Positions 5,906-12,473 of a DNA stretch of 12,473 nucleotides are shown here, in pieces (the first letter of the stretch is position 1; each line of letters opens with the position of its first letter). The DNA lies in assembly GCA_021828085.1 (NCBI GenBank), contig JAKATE010000047.1, forward strand, positions 1 through 12,473, in the 5' to 3' direction. This stretch comes from Thermoplasmata archaeon. GTDB taxonomy: Archaea > Thermoplasmatota > Thermoplasmata > Lutacidiplasmatales > UBA184. The translations under genes were made by a program, and so were the position numbers. Under the pieces are notes generated by a model. That model saw only the letters and a list, made by a program, of their open reading frames with translations, had not been told where the DNA came from and did not search any database.

Positions 5906-8518
5906 ATGCGCCTCGACCGGCTCACCGATGCCGCCCGGTCCGCCCTGGAGCGCGCCTTCGCGCTCGCCTTGGAGCGGAACCAGCAGGGGGTCGAGCCTCT
6001 CCATCTTCTCCGCGCCCTCCTCGAAGAGGATTCCGTCGCCGCCGACCTGCTCACCGGGGCGGGGGTGGACCTCTCCGCGCTCCAGGCCAGGGCGGAGAGC
6101 GCGCTCCGGGCCCAGCCCGAGGCGGACCACGTCTCCCCCTCCGAGCAGTACGTCTCCCGCGAGCTGAACCGGGTCCTCGATCGTGCCGAGGTCGAGTCGA
6201 AGGAACTCAAGGACCGCTACGTCTCTGTGGAGGCGCTCCTGCTGGCGCTCTCCCTGGAGAGCACCCCCGCCCGCGCACTGCTGGGGGAGAGCGGGGCCTC
6301 CCCGGAGAAGCTCCGCGCGGCGATCCAGGGGCTTCGGGCCTCCAGCCCGGGGGCGCAGAGCCGCGGCCACGAGGGCGGGCTCAAGTCCCTCGAGAAGTAC
6401 TCCCGGGACCTCACCGAGCTGGCCCGCCAGAACCAGCTGGATCCGGTGATCGGACGGGACGAGGAGATCCGCCGGGTCATCCAGATCCTCTCCCGCCGCA
6501 CCAAGAACAACCCGGTCCTCATCGGGGACCCCGGGGTGGGGAAGACCGCCATCGTGGAGGGGCTCGCCCAGCGGATGGTGGCCGGGGACGTGCCCGAGTC
6601 GTTGAAGGACAAGCGCCTCCATTCGCTCGACCTGGGAGCCCTGCTCGCCGGAGCGAAGTTCCGGGGCGAGTTCGAGGAGCGCCTCAAATCCGTCATCCGA
6701 GAGGTGGAAGCCTCCAACGGGGAGGTGGTCCTCTTCATCGACGAGATCCACACCCTCGTCGGGGCCGGCGCGGTGGAGGGTGGGGCGATGGATGCCTCGA
6801 ACCTGCTGAAGCCAGGCCTGGCGCGCGGGACGCTCCGCTGCATCGGAGCGACGACCCTGGAGGAATATCGCAAGCACATCGAGAAGGACGCGGCGCTCGA
6901 GCGGCGCTTCCAGACGGTCCTGGTCCGCGAGCCGAGCGTGGAGGACACCATCTCGATCCTCCGGGGGCTCAAGGAGCGCTACGAGCTCCATCACGGCGTC
7001 CGGATCCACGACGCCGCACTGGTGGCGGCGGCGACCCTCACGGCGCGTTACCTGTCCGACCGCCACCTGCCGGACAAGGCCATCGACGCCATCGACGAGG
7101 CGGCGAGCATGGTCCGCCTCTCGCTCGACTCGCGCCCTCCCGAGCTCGACCAGCTGACCCGCCGGATCCGCCAGCTCGAGGTGGAGAAGGTCTCGCTCCG
7201 CAAGGAGAGCGATCCGGCGAGCCGGGAGCGGCTCTCCCGCCTGGACCGCGAGCTCGCGAACCTCCGGGAGGAGGAGCACGCGCTGCTCTCGCGCTGGAAG
7301 AAGGAGAAGGAGAAGGTGGAGGAGGTCCGGCACCTCCGTCGCGAGCTCGAGGCGGCCCGGACCGAGGAGATCGAAGCCGAGCGGGCGGGGGACCTGGAGC
7401 GGGTGGCCCGTCTGCGCTACGGGCGCGTCCCCGAGCTCAAGAAGGCCCTCGAGGCGCACACCGCGGCCGAGAGTTCCGGTCGGCAGCTGCTCCGCGAGGA
7501 GGTCGATGAGGAGGACGTCGCCCAGGTCGTCTCGCGCTGGAGCGGCGTGCCGGTCTCGCGGATGCTGGCGGGGGAGGCCGACCGTCTCCTCCAGATGGAG
7601 AAGGTCCTCCGGGGGAAGGTGGTCGGTCAGGACGAGGCGGTCTCGGCCGTGGCCCGGGCCGTCCGGCGGGCCCGCAGCGGGCTCGCGGACCCCAACCGCC
7701 CCATGGGCGCCTTCCTCTTCCTGGGGCCCACGGGCGTGGGGAAGACCTACCTCGCGCAGACCCTCGCGGAGTTCCTCTTCCACGACCCGAAGGCGCTCGT
7801 CCGGCTCGACATGTCCGAGTACATGGAGAAGCACAGCGTCGCCCGCCTGGTGGGCGCTCCCCCGGGCTACGTCGGCTACGAGGAGGGGGGCCAGCTCACC
7901 GAGGCCGTCCGTCGCCGGCCCTTCACCGTCCTTCTCCTCGACGAGGTCGAGAAGGCGGCCCCCGAGGTGATGAACCTCCTCCTGCAGCTCCTCGACGAGG
8001 GGCGGCTCACCGACGGGCAGGGGCGGACGGTGGACTTCCGCAACACCCTCGTCATCCTGACGAGCAACCTCGCGGCCGAGGTCTTCTCCCAGGAGTTGAG
8101 CGAGGCCGAGCGCCGGCGCCGGGTCGAGCAGGCGCTCCGGGGGTTCTTCCGCCCCGAGTTCCTCAACCGCCTCGACGAGGTGATCATCTTCCACCCGCTC
8201 ACGCCGAAGGAGGTGGGGGCCATCGTCTCGCTCCAGCTCGCGGCCATCGAGGCGCGGCTCAAGGACCGGCGCCTCAAGCTCAAGGTCACCCCGGCCGCCG
8301 AAAAGCTCCTGGCGAAGGAGGGGTTCGACGCGGAGTTCGGGGCGCGCCCCCTCAAGCGCGTCCTCCAGAGGCGCGTGGTCGACCCGCTCACCGAGAAGGT
8401 TCTTGCGGGGGAGGTCCCGGAGGGCTCCGAGATCGAGATCGACGCGGACGACGAGGAGCTACGGCTCAAGGTCCATCCTCCCCGCTCCCCCCGAACGCCC
8501 GCGGCCGAGGCCGCCTGA
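5906..8518 (+). CDS. clpB: ClpB-type AAA+ protein disaggregase
   Basis: The protein has 870 residues, the full family length. It is a hexameric ATP-driven unfoldase that threads aggregated proteins through its pore, normally with the DnaK system. Domains in order are Clp_N (about 1-145), AAA1, the coiled-coil middle domain (about 408-530), AAA2 and the small C-terminal domain. AAA1 has Walker A GDPGVGKT (207-214), Walker B LFIDE (D279-E280) and arginine fingers R333/R334. AAA2 has Walker A GPTGVGKT (607-614), Walker B LLLDE (D679-E680) and pore loop GYVGY (Y655). The AAA1 pore residue is Phe252 where bacterial ClpB usually has Tyr. The middle domain separates it from ClpA and ClpC, and I see no ClpP-binding IGF/L loop. 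ATG 5906 matches family N-termini; an upstream in-frame GTG (5891) would add five residues. It is followed 12 nt later by an EF-Tu-like gene. Archaeal ClpB is generally thought to come from bacteria. Confidence 0.96.
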   Translation: MRLDRLTDAARSALERAFALALERNQQGVEPLHLLRALLEEDSVAADLLTGAGVDLSALQARAESALRAQPEADHVSPSEQYVSRELNRVLDRAEVESKELKDRYVSVEALLLALSLESTPARALLGESGASPEKLRAAIQGLRASSPGAQSRGHEGGLKSLEKYSRDLTELARQNQLDPVIGRDEEIRRVIQILSRRTKNNPVLIGDPGVGKTAIVEGLAQRMVAGDVPESLKDKRLHSLDLGALLAGAKFRGEFEERLKSVIREVEASNGEVVLFIDEIHTLVGAGAVEGGAMDASNLLKPGLARGTLRCIGATTLEEYRKHIEKDAALERRFQTVLVREPSVEDTISILRGLKERYELHHGVRIHDAALVAAATLTARYLSDRHLPDKAIDAIDEAASMVRLSLDSRPPELDQLTRRIRQLEVEKVSLRKESDPASRERLSRLDRELANLREEEHALLSRWKKEKEKVEEVRHLRRELEAARTEEIEAERAGDLERVARLRYGRVPELKKALEAHTAAESSGRQLLREEVDEEDVAQVVSRWSGVPVSRMLAGEADRLLQMEKVLRGKVVGQDEAVSAVARAVRRARSGLADPNRPMGAFLFLGPTGVGKTYLAQTLAEFLFHDPKALVRLDMSEYMEKHSVARLVGAPPGYVGYEEGGQLTEAVRRRPFTVLLLDEVEKAAPEVMNLLLQLLDEGRLTDGQGRTVDFRNTLVILTSNLAAEVFSQELSEAERRRRVEQALRGFFRPEFLNRLDEVIIFHPLTPKEVGAIVSLQLAAIEARLKDRRLKLKVTPAAEKLLAKEGFDAEFGARPLKRVLQRRVVDPLTEKVLAGEVPEGSEIEIDADDEELRLKVHPPRSPRTPAAEAA

Positions 8519-8519
8519 G

Positions 8520-8525
8520 AGGAGG
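8520..8525 (+). promoter_or_regulatory. Shine-Dalgarno of the EF-Tu-like gene
   Basis: AGGAGG lies 5 nt before GTG 8531 and directly after the clpB stop. It fixes the GTG as the start and shows that this internal operon gene uses a Shine-Dalgarno, unlike the apparently leaderless first genes. Confidence 0.7.
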
Positions 8526-8530
8526 GGTCG

Positions 8531-9481
8531 GTGTCGGGCCGGGCACGTTCGATCCTCCTGACCCTCCTGGGGAGCCCTGCGCTCGGGCCGGCCCTGGCCA
8601 AGGTGGGCACCAAGTCCGACCTCACCCTCTATCACCACGTGACCGAGGGGCTCGCCGTGAGCTACGTGGAGCCGACGCTCTACCCGGAGCGCTTCCCTCC
8701 GCTGCTCGCTGCTCTCGCCATGGGCGACGCGGTGGTGCTCGCCGTGGAGAAGCTCGACCGGGATCTCGCCGAGTGCGTGGTCACCAGTGACCTCGCCGGG
8801 AAGGACCGGGGGTTCGTCGTGCTGGGGCCGTCGGTGGGGGAAGCCGAGGTGAGGGCCCTGCTCAAGGGAACCCAGCTGGAGGGCTATCCCTTCCTTCCCT
8901 GGGAGCTTCCCCGCGTCCGCACCCAGGTGGAGGCGATGGAGCCCCCGCCCCCGAAGGGGGAGCTCTCGATCCCGGTGGACCACGCCTTCCCCGTGAAGGG
9001 GGTCGGCCCCGTGGTGCTCGGCGTGGTCCGCGGGGAGCCCGTCCGGGCGCACGAGAAGCTCCGCCTCTTCCCCACGGAGAAGACCGTGGAGGTGCGCTCG
9101 ATCCAGGTGCACGATGTGGAGGTTCCCGAGGCCTCGCCCGGGGACCGCGTCGGCCTCGCCCTGAAGGGCGTGGAGGCCGAGGAGCTCAGCCGGGGGCTCC
9201 TGCTCGCCCGGGAGGGGAGCTACGCGGTGAAGGACCTCCTCGAGATCGACCAGTACCGACCCTGCCGGTTCTTCAAGGGGAAGGCGGGGGAGGGGGACCG
9301 GGTCCACGTGAGCCTCGGGCTCTCGCTGGCGAGCGCGAAGGTCCAGACGGTCGATGGCCCACGCTACACCCTTGCGCTGGACAAGCCGCTCGCGGTCCGG
9401 CCGGGAGAGCGGGCCCTCCTGGTCCAGCTCTCCGGGATGGGGGCCGGTCCCCGCGTGGCCGGCGGCGGTCTCACGCTCTGA
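8531..9481 (+). CDS. EF-Tu/aEF1A-like protein with a degenerate G domain
   Basis: The protein has 316 residues. The N-terminal 1-135 resemble the shape of a translational GTPase domain but have no P-loop: the expected GxxxxGK[ST] position reads LLGSPALGPALAKVG. A conserved-looking block GTKSDLTLYHH follows (26-36), then LYPERFPPLLAAL (50-62). Residues about 145-225 are a typical EF-Tu domain 2 beta-barrel, with IPVDHAFPVKGVGPVVLGVV, VRSIQVHD and the turn ASPGDRVGLAL. Residues about 228-316 fit a shortened domain 3. I recall similar GTPase-less EF-Tu relatives in archaea, but their role is not known to me. Binding of tRNA or another RNA is possible; GTP hydrolysis is not supported. It follows clpB by 12 nt with its own Shine-Dalgarno, so co-transcription is likely. 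It converges with the PAN gene across 30 nt. Confidence 0.82.
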   Translation: MSGRARSILLTLLGSPALGPALAKVGTKSDLTLYHHVTEGLAVSYVEPTLYPERFPPLLAALAMGDAVVLAVEKLDRDLAECVVTSDLAGKDRGFVVLGPSVGEAEVRALLKGTQLEGYPFLPWELPRVRTQVEAMEPPPPKGELSIPVDHAFPVKGVGPVVLGVVRGEPVRAHEKLRLFPTEKTVEVRSIQVHDVEVPEASPGDRVGLALKGVEAEELSRGLLLAREGSYAVKDLLEIDQYRPCRFFKGKAGEGDRVHVSLGLSLASAKVQTVDGPRYTLALDKPLAVRPGERALLVQLSGMGAGPRVAGGGLTL

Positions 9482-9496
9482 CGGAGGGAGGAAGGG

Positions 9497-9508
9497 CGCT
9501 CCGGAGCG
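9497..9508. repeat. 12-bp perfect palindrome between convergent genes
   Basis: CGCTCCGGAGCG is its own reverse complement. It lies in the 30-nt gap between the ends of the EF-Tu-like gene and the PAN gene, so either transcript could form a small hairpin there. There is no T-run on either side, and a 12-bp GC palindrome is not rare in DNA of this composition. Confidence 0.3.
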
Positions 9509-9511
9509 ATC

Positions 9512-10717
9512 TCAGGCGTACATCCCGAGGCTCTCTTTGGCGAGCTCTTCCTCGCCCACCACCTTTTCGATGGCGCGCTCGAAGTCGACCATGGTGACCG
9601 AATCGCGCTCCTCGCGGATCGCCCACATGCCGGCCTCGGTGCAGATGCTCTTGATGTCGGCCCCGGTGCTTCCCTCGGTGCGCGCGGCCAGGGTGTCAAA
9701 GTCCACCGGCTCCTTCATGCTCATCCCGCGGCTGTGGATCCGGAAGATCTCGCTGCGGCCGGCGAAGCTCGGGATGGGGATCTCCACGATCCGGTCGAAG
9801 CGGCCCGGGCGCAACAGCGCATCGTCCAGGATGTCCGGCCGGTTCGTCGCCGCGATGATCTTCACGTTGGAGAGGGGCTCGAAGCCGTCCATCTCGGCCA
9901 GGAGCTGCATGAGGGTGCGCTGGACCTCGCGGTCCCCGCTCGTCGCCACCTCGAGCCGTTTGGCCCCGATGGAGTCGATCTCGTCGATGAAGATGATCGT
10001 CGGGGCCTTCTCCCGGGCCAGCTGGAAGAGCTCACGCACCAGGCGCGCCCCCTCCCCGATGTACTTCTGGACGAGCTCGCTGCCGACCAGCCGGATGAAC
10101 GTGGCGTGAGTGTGGTGCGCCACGGACTTCGCGATCATGGTCTTGCCGGTCCCCGGAGGCCCGATGAGCAGGACGCCCTTGGGGGGGTCCACCCCCACCT
10201 TCCGGTAGAGCTCGCTCCGGAGGAGCGGGTACTCCACGGACTCGCGGATCTCCCGGATCTGGTCCATGAGCCCGCCGATGTCGTCGTAGGTCACGGTGGG
10301 CCGGGTCACGATCTCGCTCGCCGTGACCAGTGGGTCCAGCGAGGCGGGCAGGACCCCCATCACCGCGAGGGTCTGCTTGTTGAGCGCCACCCGGGAGCCC
10401 ACCGAGAGCTTGTCGTGCTCGACGGTCTCGGCGGCGTTCACCACGAAGTCCGGGCCGGTGGAGCTCTTCACCACCAGCCGTCCGTCGGTGAGCACGTCGC
10501 GCACCGTGCCGACGACCAGGGGAGGATAGCGGAGCCGGTCCAACTCGGTCTTGAGGCGCTTGACCTCGCGCTGGAGCCGGAGGATCTCCGCCTCCATGTA
10601 GTGGCGCTCGCTCTCGACGCGCTTGATCGCCTCGGCGAGCTGGTTGTTCCTCAGCTCCAGATAGTTCATTCGGTCGGAGGCATCGTCCTGCTCCCCGACT
10701 GCGCCGTTCTCCGCCAT
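9512..10717 (-). CDS. pan: Proteasome-activating nucleotidase (PAN)
   Basis: The protein has 401 residues and is the archaeal homologue of the eukaryotic 26S proteasome Rpt ATPases. It forms a hexameric ring that unfolds substrates and feeds them to the 20S proteasome. Residues about 16-62 form a coiled coil, followed by YPPLVVGTV, where one proline is probably the cis-proline at the coiled-coil/OB junction. The OB domain spans about 67-125. The AAA module has Walker A GPPGTGKT (186-193), pore loop KYIG (218-221), Walker B IIFIDEID (D245-E246) and TNRPDILDDALLRPGRFDR with arginine fingers R306 and R309. The C-terminus is Met-Tyr-Ala, the HbYX motif that docks into and opens the 20S gate. ATG 10717 has AGGA 9 nt upstream; an upstream TATA element predicts a leader of about 45 nt. 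No 20S subunit gene is in the window. It converges with the clpB operon. Confidence 0.96.
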   Translation of the reverse strand: MAENGAVGEQDDASDRMNYLELRNNQLAEAIKRVESERHYMEAEILRLQREVKRLKTELDRLRYPPLVVGTVRDVLTDGRLVVKSSTGPDFVVNAAETVEHDKLSVGSRVALNKQTLAVMGVLPASLDPLVTASEIVTRPTVTYDDIGGLMDQIREIRESVEYPLLRSELYRKVGVDPPKGVLLIGPPGTGKTMIAKSVAHHTHATFIRLVGSELVQKYIGEGARLVRELFQLAREKAPTIIFIDEIDSIGAKRLEVATSGDREVQRTLMQLLAEMDGFEPLSNVKIIAATNRPDILDDALLRPGRFDRIVEIPIPSFAGRSEIFRIHSRGMSMKEPVDFDTLAARTEGSTGADIKSICTEAGMWAIREERDSVTMVDFERAIEKVVGEEELAKESLGMYA

Positions 10718-10785
10718 TCCGTTGGATCCTGACCGGTGCCGGCCCCTCTCGGGAAGCTGGGGCCGAGTCCCTATGGCCGCCCGGG

Positions 10786-10793
10786 TTATATGA
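10786..10793. promoter_or_regulatory. TATA-like element in the PAN/pantoate kinase divergent spacer
   Basis: TTATATGA (plus strand) is the strongest AT-rich element in the 175-nt spacer. On the minus strand it predicts a PAN transcript start near 10762, giving a leader of about 45 nt with AGGA before the ATG. On the plus strand it predicts a start near 10816, giving a leader of about 77 nt for pantoate kinase. Either or both may be real. A second weak AT-rich stretch (CTCTTAC, 10834-10840) could instead serve the plus-strand gene. Confidence 0.45.
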
Positions 10794-10876
10794 GGGTGCC
10801 TCACGCACCTTCCCGAAGGGAGAGGGAGAAACGCTCTTACGGTCGCGGACCGAGCGTGCGGGCCGAGATTCGGTCC

Positions 10877-10887
10877 AGGAGGAGGAG
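10877..10887 (+). promoter_or_regulatory. Strong Shine-Dalgarno for pantoate kinase
   Basis: AGGAGGAGGAG precedes CTG 10893. The AGGAGG register ending at 10885 leaves a 7-nt spacer, which is near optimal. It marks CTG as the likely start, since no ATG, GTG or TTG is available upstream of the conserved N-terminus. Confidence 0.6.
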
Positions 10888-10892
10888 CGAGC

Positions 10893-11828
10893 CTGTCCGG
10901 AAGCGGACCCACGGAGCTACGCGGATACGCCTCGGCCCCCGGCCACGTCACCGGGATCTTCGTCCCGGAGGTCGAGGACCCGGATCCGCTGCGCTGCGGG
11001 TCCCGGGGTGCGGGGATCGTCCTCGACGTCGGCGTGAGCGCCTCCGCCCGCCTGACCCGCCGCGGCGCGGGCTCCCCCCCCTCGGTCCGCCTTACGGAGC
11101 GCGGCCAGCCGGCCCGGCTCCCCATCACGCAAGCGGCGCTCTCCGCCCTCCCCGGGATCGGCGACTGGGAGGTGGAGGTCGACCTCCAGCACGACCTTCC
11201 CATCTCCCAGGGGCTCGGGATGAGCGCGGCGGGGTCCTTCGCCTCGGCGCTCGCCGTGGCGAGCGCGCTCGGGCTCCCGGTCCGGCATGCCGCGGAGGCG
11301 GCGCACGTCGCGGAGGTGCGCCTCCACGGGGGGCTCGGAGGGGTGAGCTCGATCCTGGGCGGGGGGATCGAGGTGCGCCGGAGGGCCGGTCTCCCACCCG
11401 TCGGCCTCGTGGAACGAACCCCCCTCTCCGAGGGCTTCTTCCTGGCGACCCTCCCCACTCCGCTCCCTTCCCCGCCCCTCCTTTCCGACGCCGACTTCCT
11501 CCTCCGGGTGAGCCGGGCCGGTGAGCGCTGGCTGCACGAGCTCGGCCCGCCCCCCATCCGGTGGGAGGCGCTCCTCAGCGTCTTCGAGCTGTTCACCGAC
11601 GAGCTCGGGCTCGCCCCGCCGCTCCTCCGCGACACGATCCTGAAGGTCCGTCAGCAGGGGGCCCGGGCCTCGCAGACGATGCTGGGCAACACTCTCCTCG
11701 CCTGGGCGCCCACGGAGGACGCGGAGGAGATGCTCATCCAGAACCTTCGCCGGGCGAAGCTCGTGATCCGTCGGGTGCACATCGGGGCGGAGGGGGCCGG
11801 GGTCCGTCCTCCTCCCCCCGAGGCTTGA
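10893..11828 (+). CDS. Pantoate kinase (GHMP kinase family), probable CTG start
   Basis: Pantoate kinase phosphorylates pantoate to 4-phosphopantoate, the first step of the archaeal route to CoA; phosphopantothenate synthetase then acts. The protein has 311 residues from CTG 10893. It contains YASAPGHVTGIF (12-23), GSRGAGIVLDVGVS (36-49), the ATP-binding LPISQGLGMSAAGSFASAL (102-120), LHGGLGGVSSILGGG in the middle and QTMLGNTLLAW near 261-271. APGHxTGFF and SRGAGIVLD together point to pantoate kinase rather than homoserine or mevalonate kinase. Between the in-frame stop at 10791-10793 and the motif at 10926 there is no ATG, GTG or TTG. The first conventional start, GTG 11034, would delete both N-terminal motifs. 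CTG 10893 has a strong Shine-Dalgarno; ACG 10911 is a weaker alternative, or a base error has removed a start. It precedes the L10e gene by 54 nt on the same strand. Confidence 0.9.
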   Translation: MSGSGPTELRGYASAPGHVTGIFVPEVEDPDPLRCGSRGAGIVLDVGVSASARLTRRGAGSPPSVRLTERGQPARLPITQAALSALPGIGDWEVEVDLQHDLPISQGLGMSAAGSFASALAVASALGLPVRHAAEAAHVAEVRLHGGLGGVSSILGGGIEVRRRAGLPPVGLVERTPLSEGFFLATLPTPLPSPPLLSDADFLLRVSRAGERWLHELGPPPIRWEALLSVFELFTDELGLAPPLLRDTILKVRQQGARASQTMLGNTLLAWAPTEDAEEMLIQNLRRAKLVIRRVHIGAEGAGVRPPPPEA

Positions 11829-11882
11829 GCGCGCCGGGGACGAAAGTCTCAAGAAGGGGGCCCGGCTCGGCCGCGCGCGTTC

Positions 11883-12473
11883 ATGGTCCGAAAGCCCAGC
11901 CGGATGTATCGGAAGGTCGAGGGTCAGGTGTACACCCGCACCGAGTACATGGGAGGGATCCCGCACTGCCGGATCACCCAGTTCGACACCGGGAACGTCC
12001 TCCAGCCCTACCGCTTCCACTTCAGCCTCCAGACGGAGGAGGCCGCGAACATCCAGGACAAGGCCCTCGAGGCCGCCCGGGTGAGCGTGGTGCGGGTCAT
12101 GGACAAGGTGGCGTCGAACAACTTCCACGTGAAGGTGCGCAAGTATCCACACGCCATCCTCCGCGAGCACAAGATGGCCACCGGGGCCGGCGCGGACCGC
12201 ATCTCCGACGGGATGCGGCGGGCGTTCGGCAAGCCGGTCGGCCACGCGGTGCGCGCGCAGATCGGCGAGACGATCATCACCCTCGGCTGCCGCTCCGAGA
12301 ACGTCCCTTCGGCCAAGGAGGCCATGCGCAAGGCCGCGAGCAAGCTCCCGGTCCCGGTCCGGGTCCTCGTGGAGGAGGACTCGGCGCTCGTCGAGGGGGT
12401 CCGGGCCGCTGCGGTGGCGCCGGTGCTCGCCGCACCGGCCCCGGCGGAGGCCGCCCCCACCGAGGAGAAGAGA
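11883..12473 (+). CDS. rpl10e: 50S ribosomal protein L10e (uL16), stop beyond the right edge
   Basis: This is a large-subunit protein near the peptidyl-transferase centre and the A-site/P-site tRNA elbow, homologous to bacterial L16 and eukaryotic RPL10. The 197 visible residues begin MVRKPSRMYRKVEGQVYTR and include EYMGGIPHCRITQFDTGN (21-38), FHVKVRKYPHAILREHKMATG (81-101, highly conserved), GADRISDGMRRAFGKPVG (103-120) and a typical C-terminal region to about 172. Residues 173-197 add an Ala/Pro/Glu-rich tail, VRAAAVAPVLAAPAPAEA then PTEEKR, with no stop yet. Family members usually end near 170-180, so this is an unusual extension. ATG 11883 matches the family start exactly and has no Shine-Dalgarno. 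A weak AT-rich stretch (CTCAAGAA, 11848-11855) sits about 31 nt upstream. It may also be read through from pantoate kinase. Confidence 0.95.
   Translation, partial: MVRKPSRMYRKVEGQVYTRTEYMGGIPHCRITQFDTGNVLQPYRFHFSLQTEEAANIQDKALEAARVSVVRVMDKVASNNFHVKVRKYPHAILREHKMATGAGADRISDGMRRAFGKPVGHAVRAQIGETIITLGCRSENVPSAKEAMRKAASKLPVPVRVLVEEDSALVEGVRAAAVAPVLAAPAPAEAAPTEEKR

Noticed and set aside
4945..7509. Long plus-strand open frame of 854 codons across pyrD and the first part of clpB
   Set aside because: It is antisense to pyrD and out of frame with clpB, and its translation is low-complexity Arg/Gly/Pro. High GC suppresses stop codons in shadow frames. Both overlapped genes are clear family members.
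5681..8194. Long minus-strand open frame of 837 codons antisense to clpB
   Set aside because: It mirrors clpB codons, has a biased Leu/Glu/Arg composition and shows no recognisable domain.
11034..11036. GTG 11034 as the start of pantoate kinase
   Set aside because: It would remove the APGHVTG and SRGAGIVLD motifs, which are present upstream in the same frame without interruption.
1..12473. tRNA, rRNA, CRISPR array, insertion sequence or prophage genes
   Set aside because: I looked on both strands in the gaps and at gene ends and saw no cloverleaf-like sequence, regularly spaced direct repeats, terminal inverted repeats, transposase or integrase.

Overview
The window looks like a GC-rich archaeal chromosome segment, most likely from an uncultured Thermoplasmatota lineage outside the classical Thermoplasmatales. 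Four genes are of archaeal type: a proteasome-activating nucleotidase (PAN), pantoate kinase, ribosomal protein L10e (uL16) and the archaeal-style PyrD/PyrK pair. A giant NosD-like beta-helix surface protein carrying GLPxGxxW repeats points to Thermoplasmatota, where I have seen such repeats often. Thermoplasma itself is known to lack PAN. The lineage is inference from recall, not from a database search. Several starts carry an AT-rich element about 27 nt upstream and little or no leader, as in leaderless archaeal transcription.

Left part, minus strand (1-5850): pyrD (4936-5850), a 408-nt gap, a 1283-residue membrane-anchored beta-helix protein (676-4527), then pyrK, which runs off the left edge (1-556). 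PyrD and PyrK form one pyrimidine-synthesis enzyme, so the surface-protein gene splits a functional pair. Each of the three has its own candidate TATA element. The 408-nt gap holds a small cysteine-rich plus-strand reading frame of uncertain reality.

Middle part (5906-9481, plus strand): a full-length ClpB disaggregase is followed 12 nt later by an EF-Tu-like protein whose G domain lacks a P-loop. ClpB and pyrD diverge from a 55-nt spacer with one central TATA-like element that fits leaderless starts in both directions. PAN (9512-10717, minus strand) converges on this operon and ends in an HbYX-type Met-Tyr-Ala tail. ClpB, the EF-Tu-like protein and PAN make this a protein quality-control neighbourhood.

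Right part (10718-12473): a divergent spacer with one TATA-like element separates PAN from pantoate kinase. The conserved N-terminus of pantoate kinase has no ATG, GTG or TTG start available and appears to begin at CTG behind a strong Shine-Dalgarno sequence. The window ends inside L10e/uL16, which has an unusual Ala/Pro/Glu-rich C-terminal extension. I saw no tRNA, rRNA, CRISPR array, transposase or integrase.
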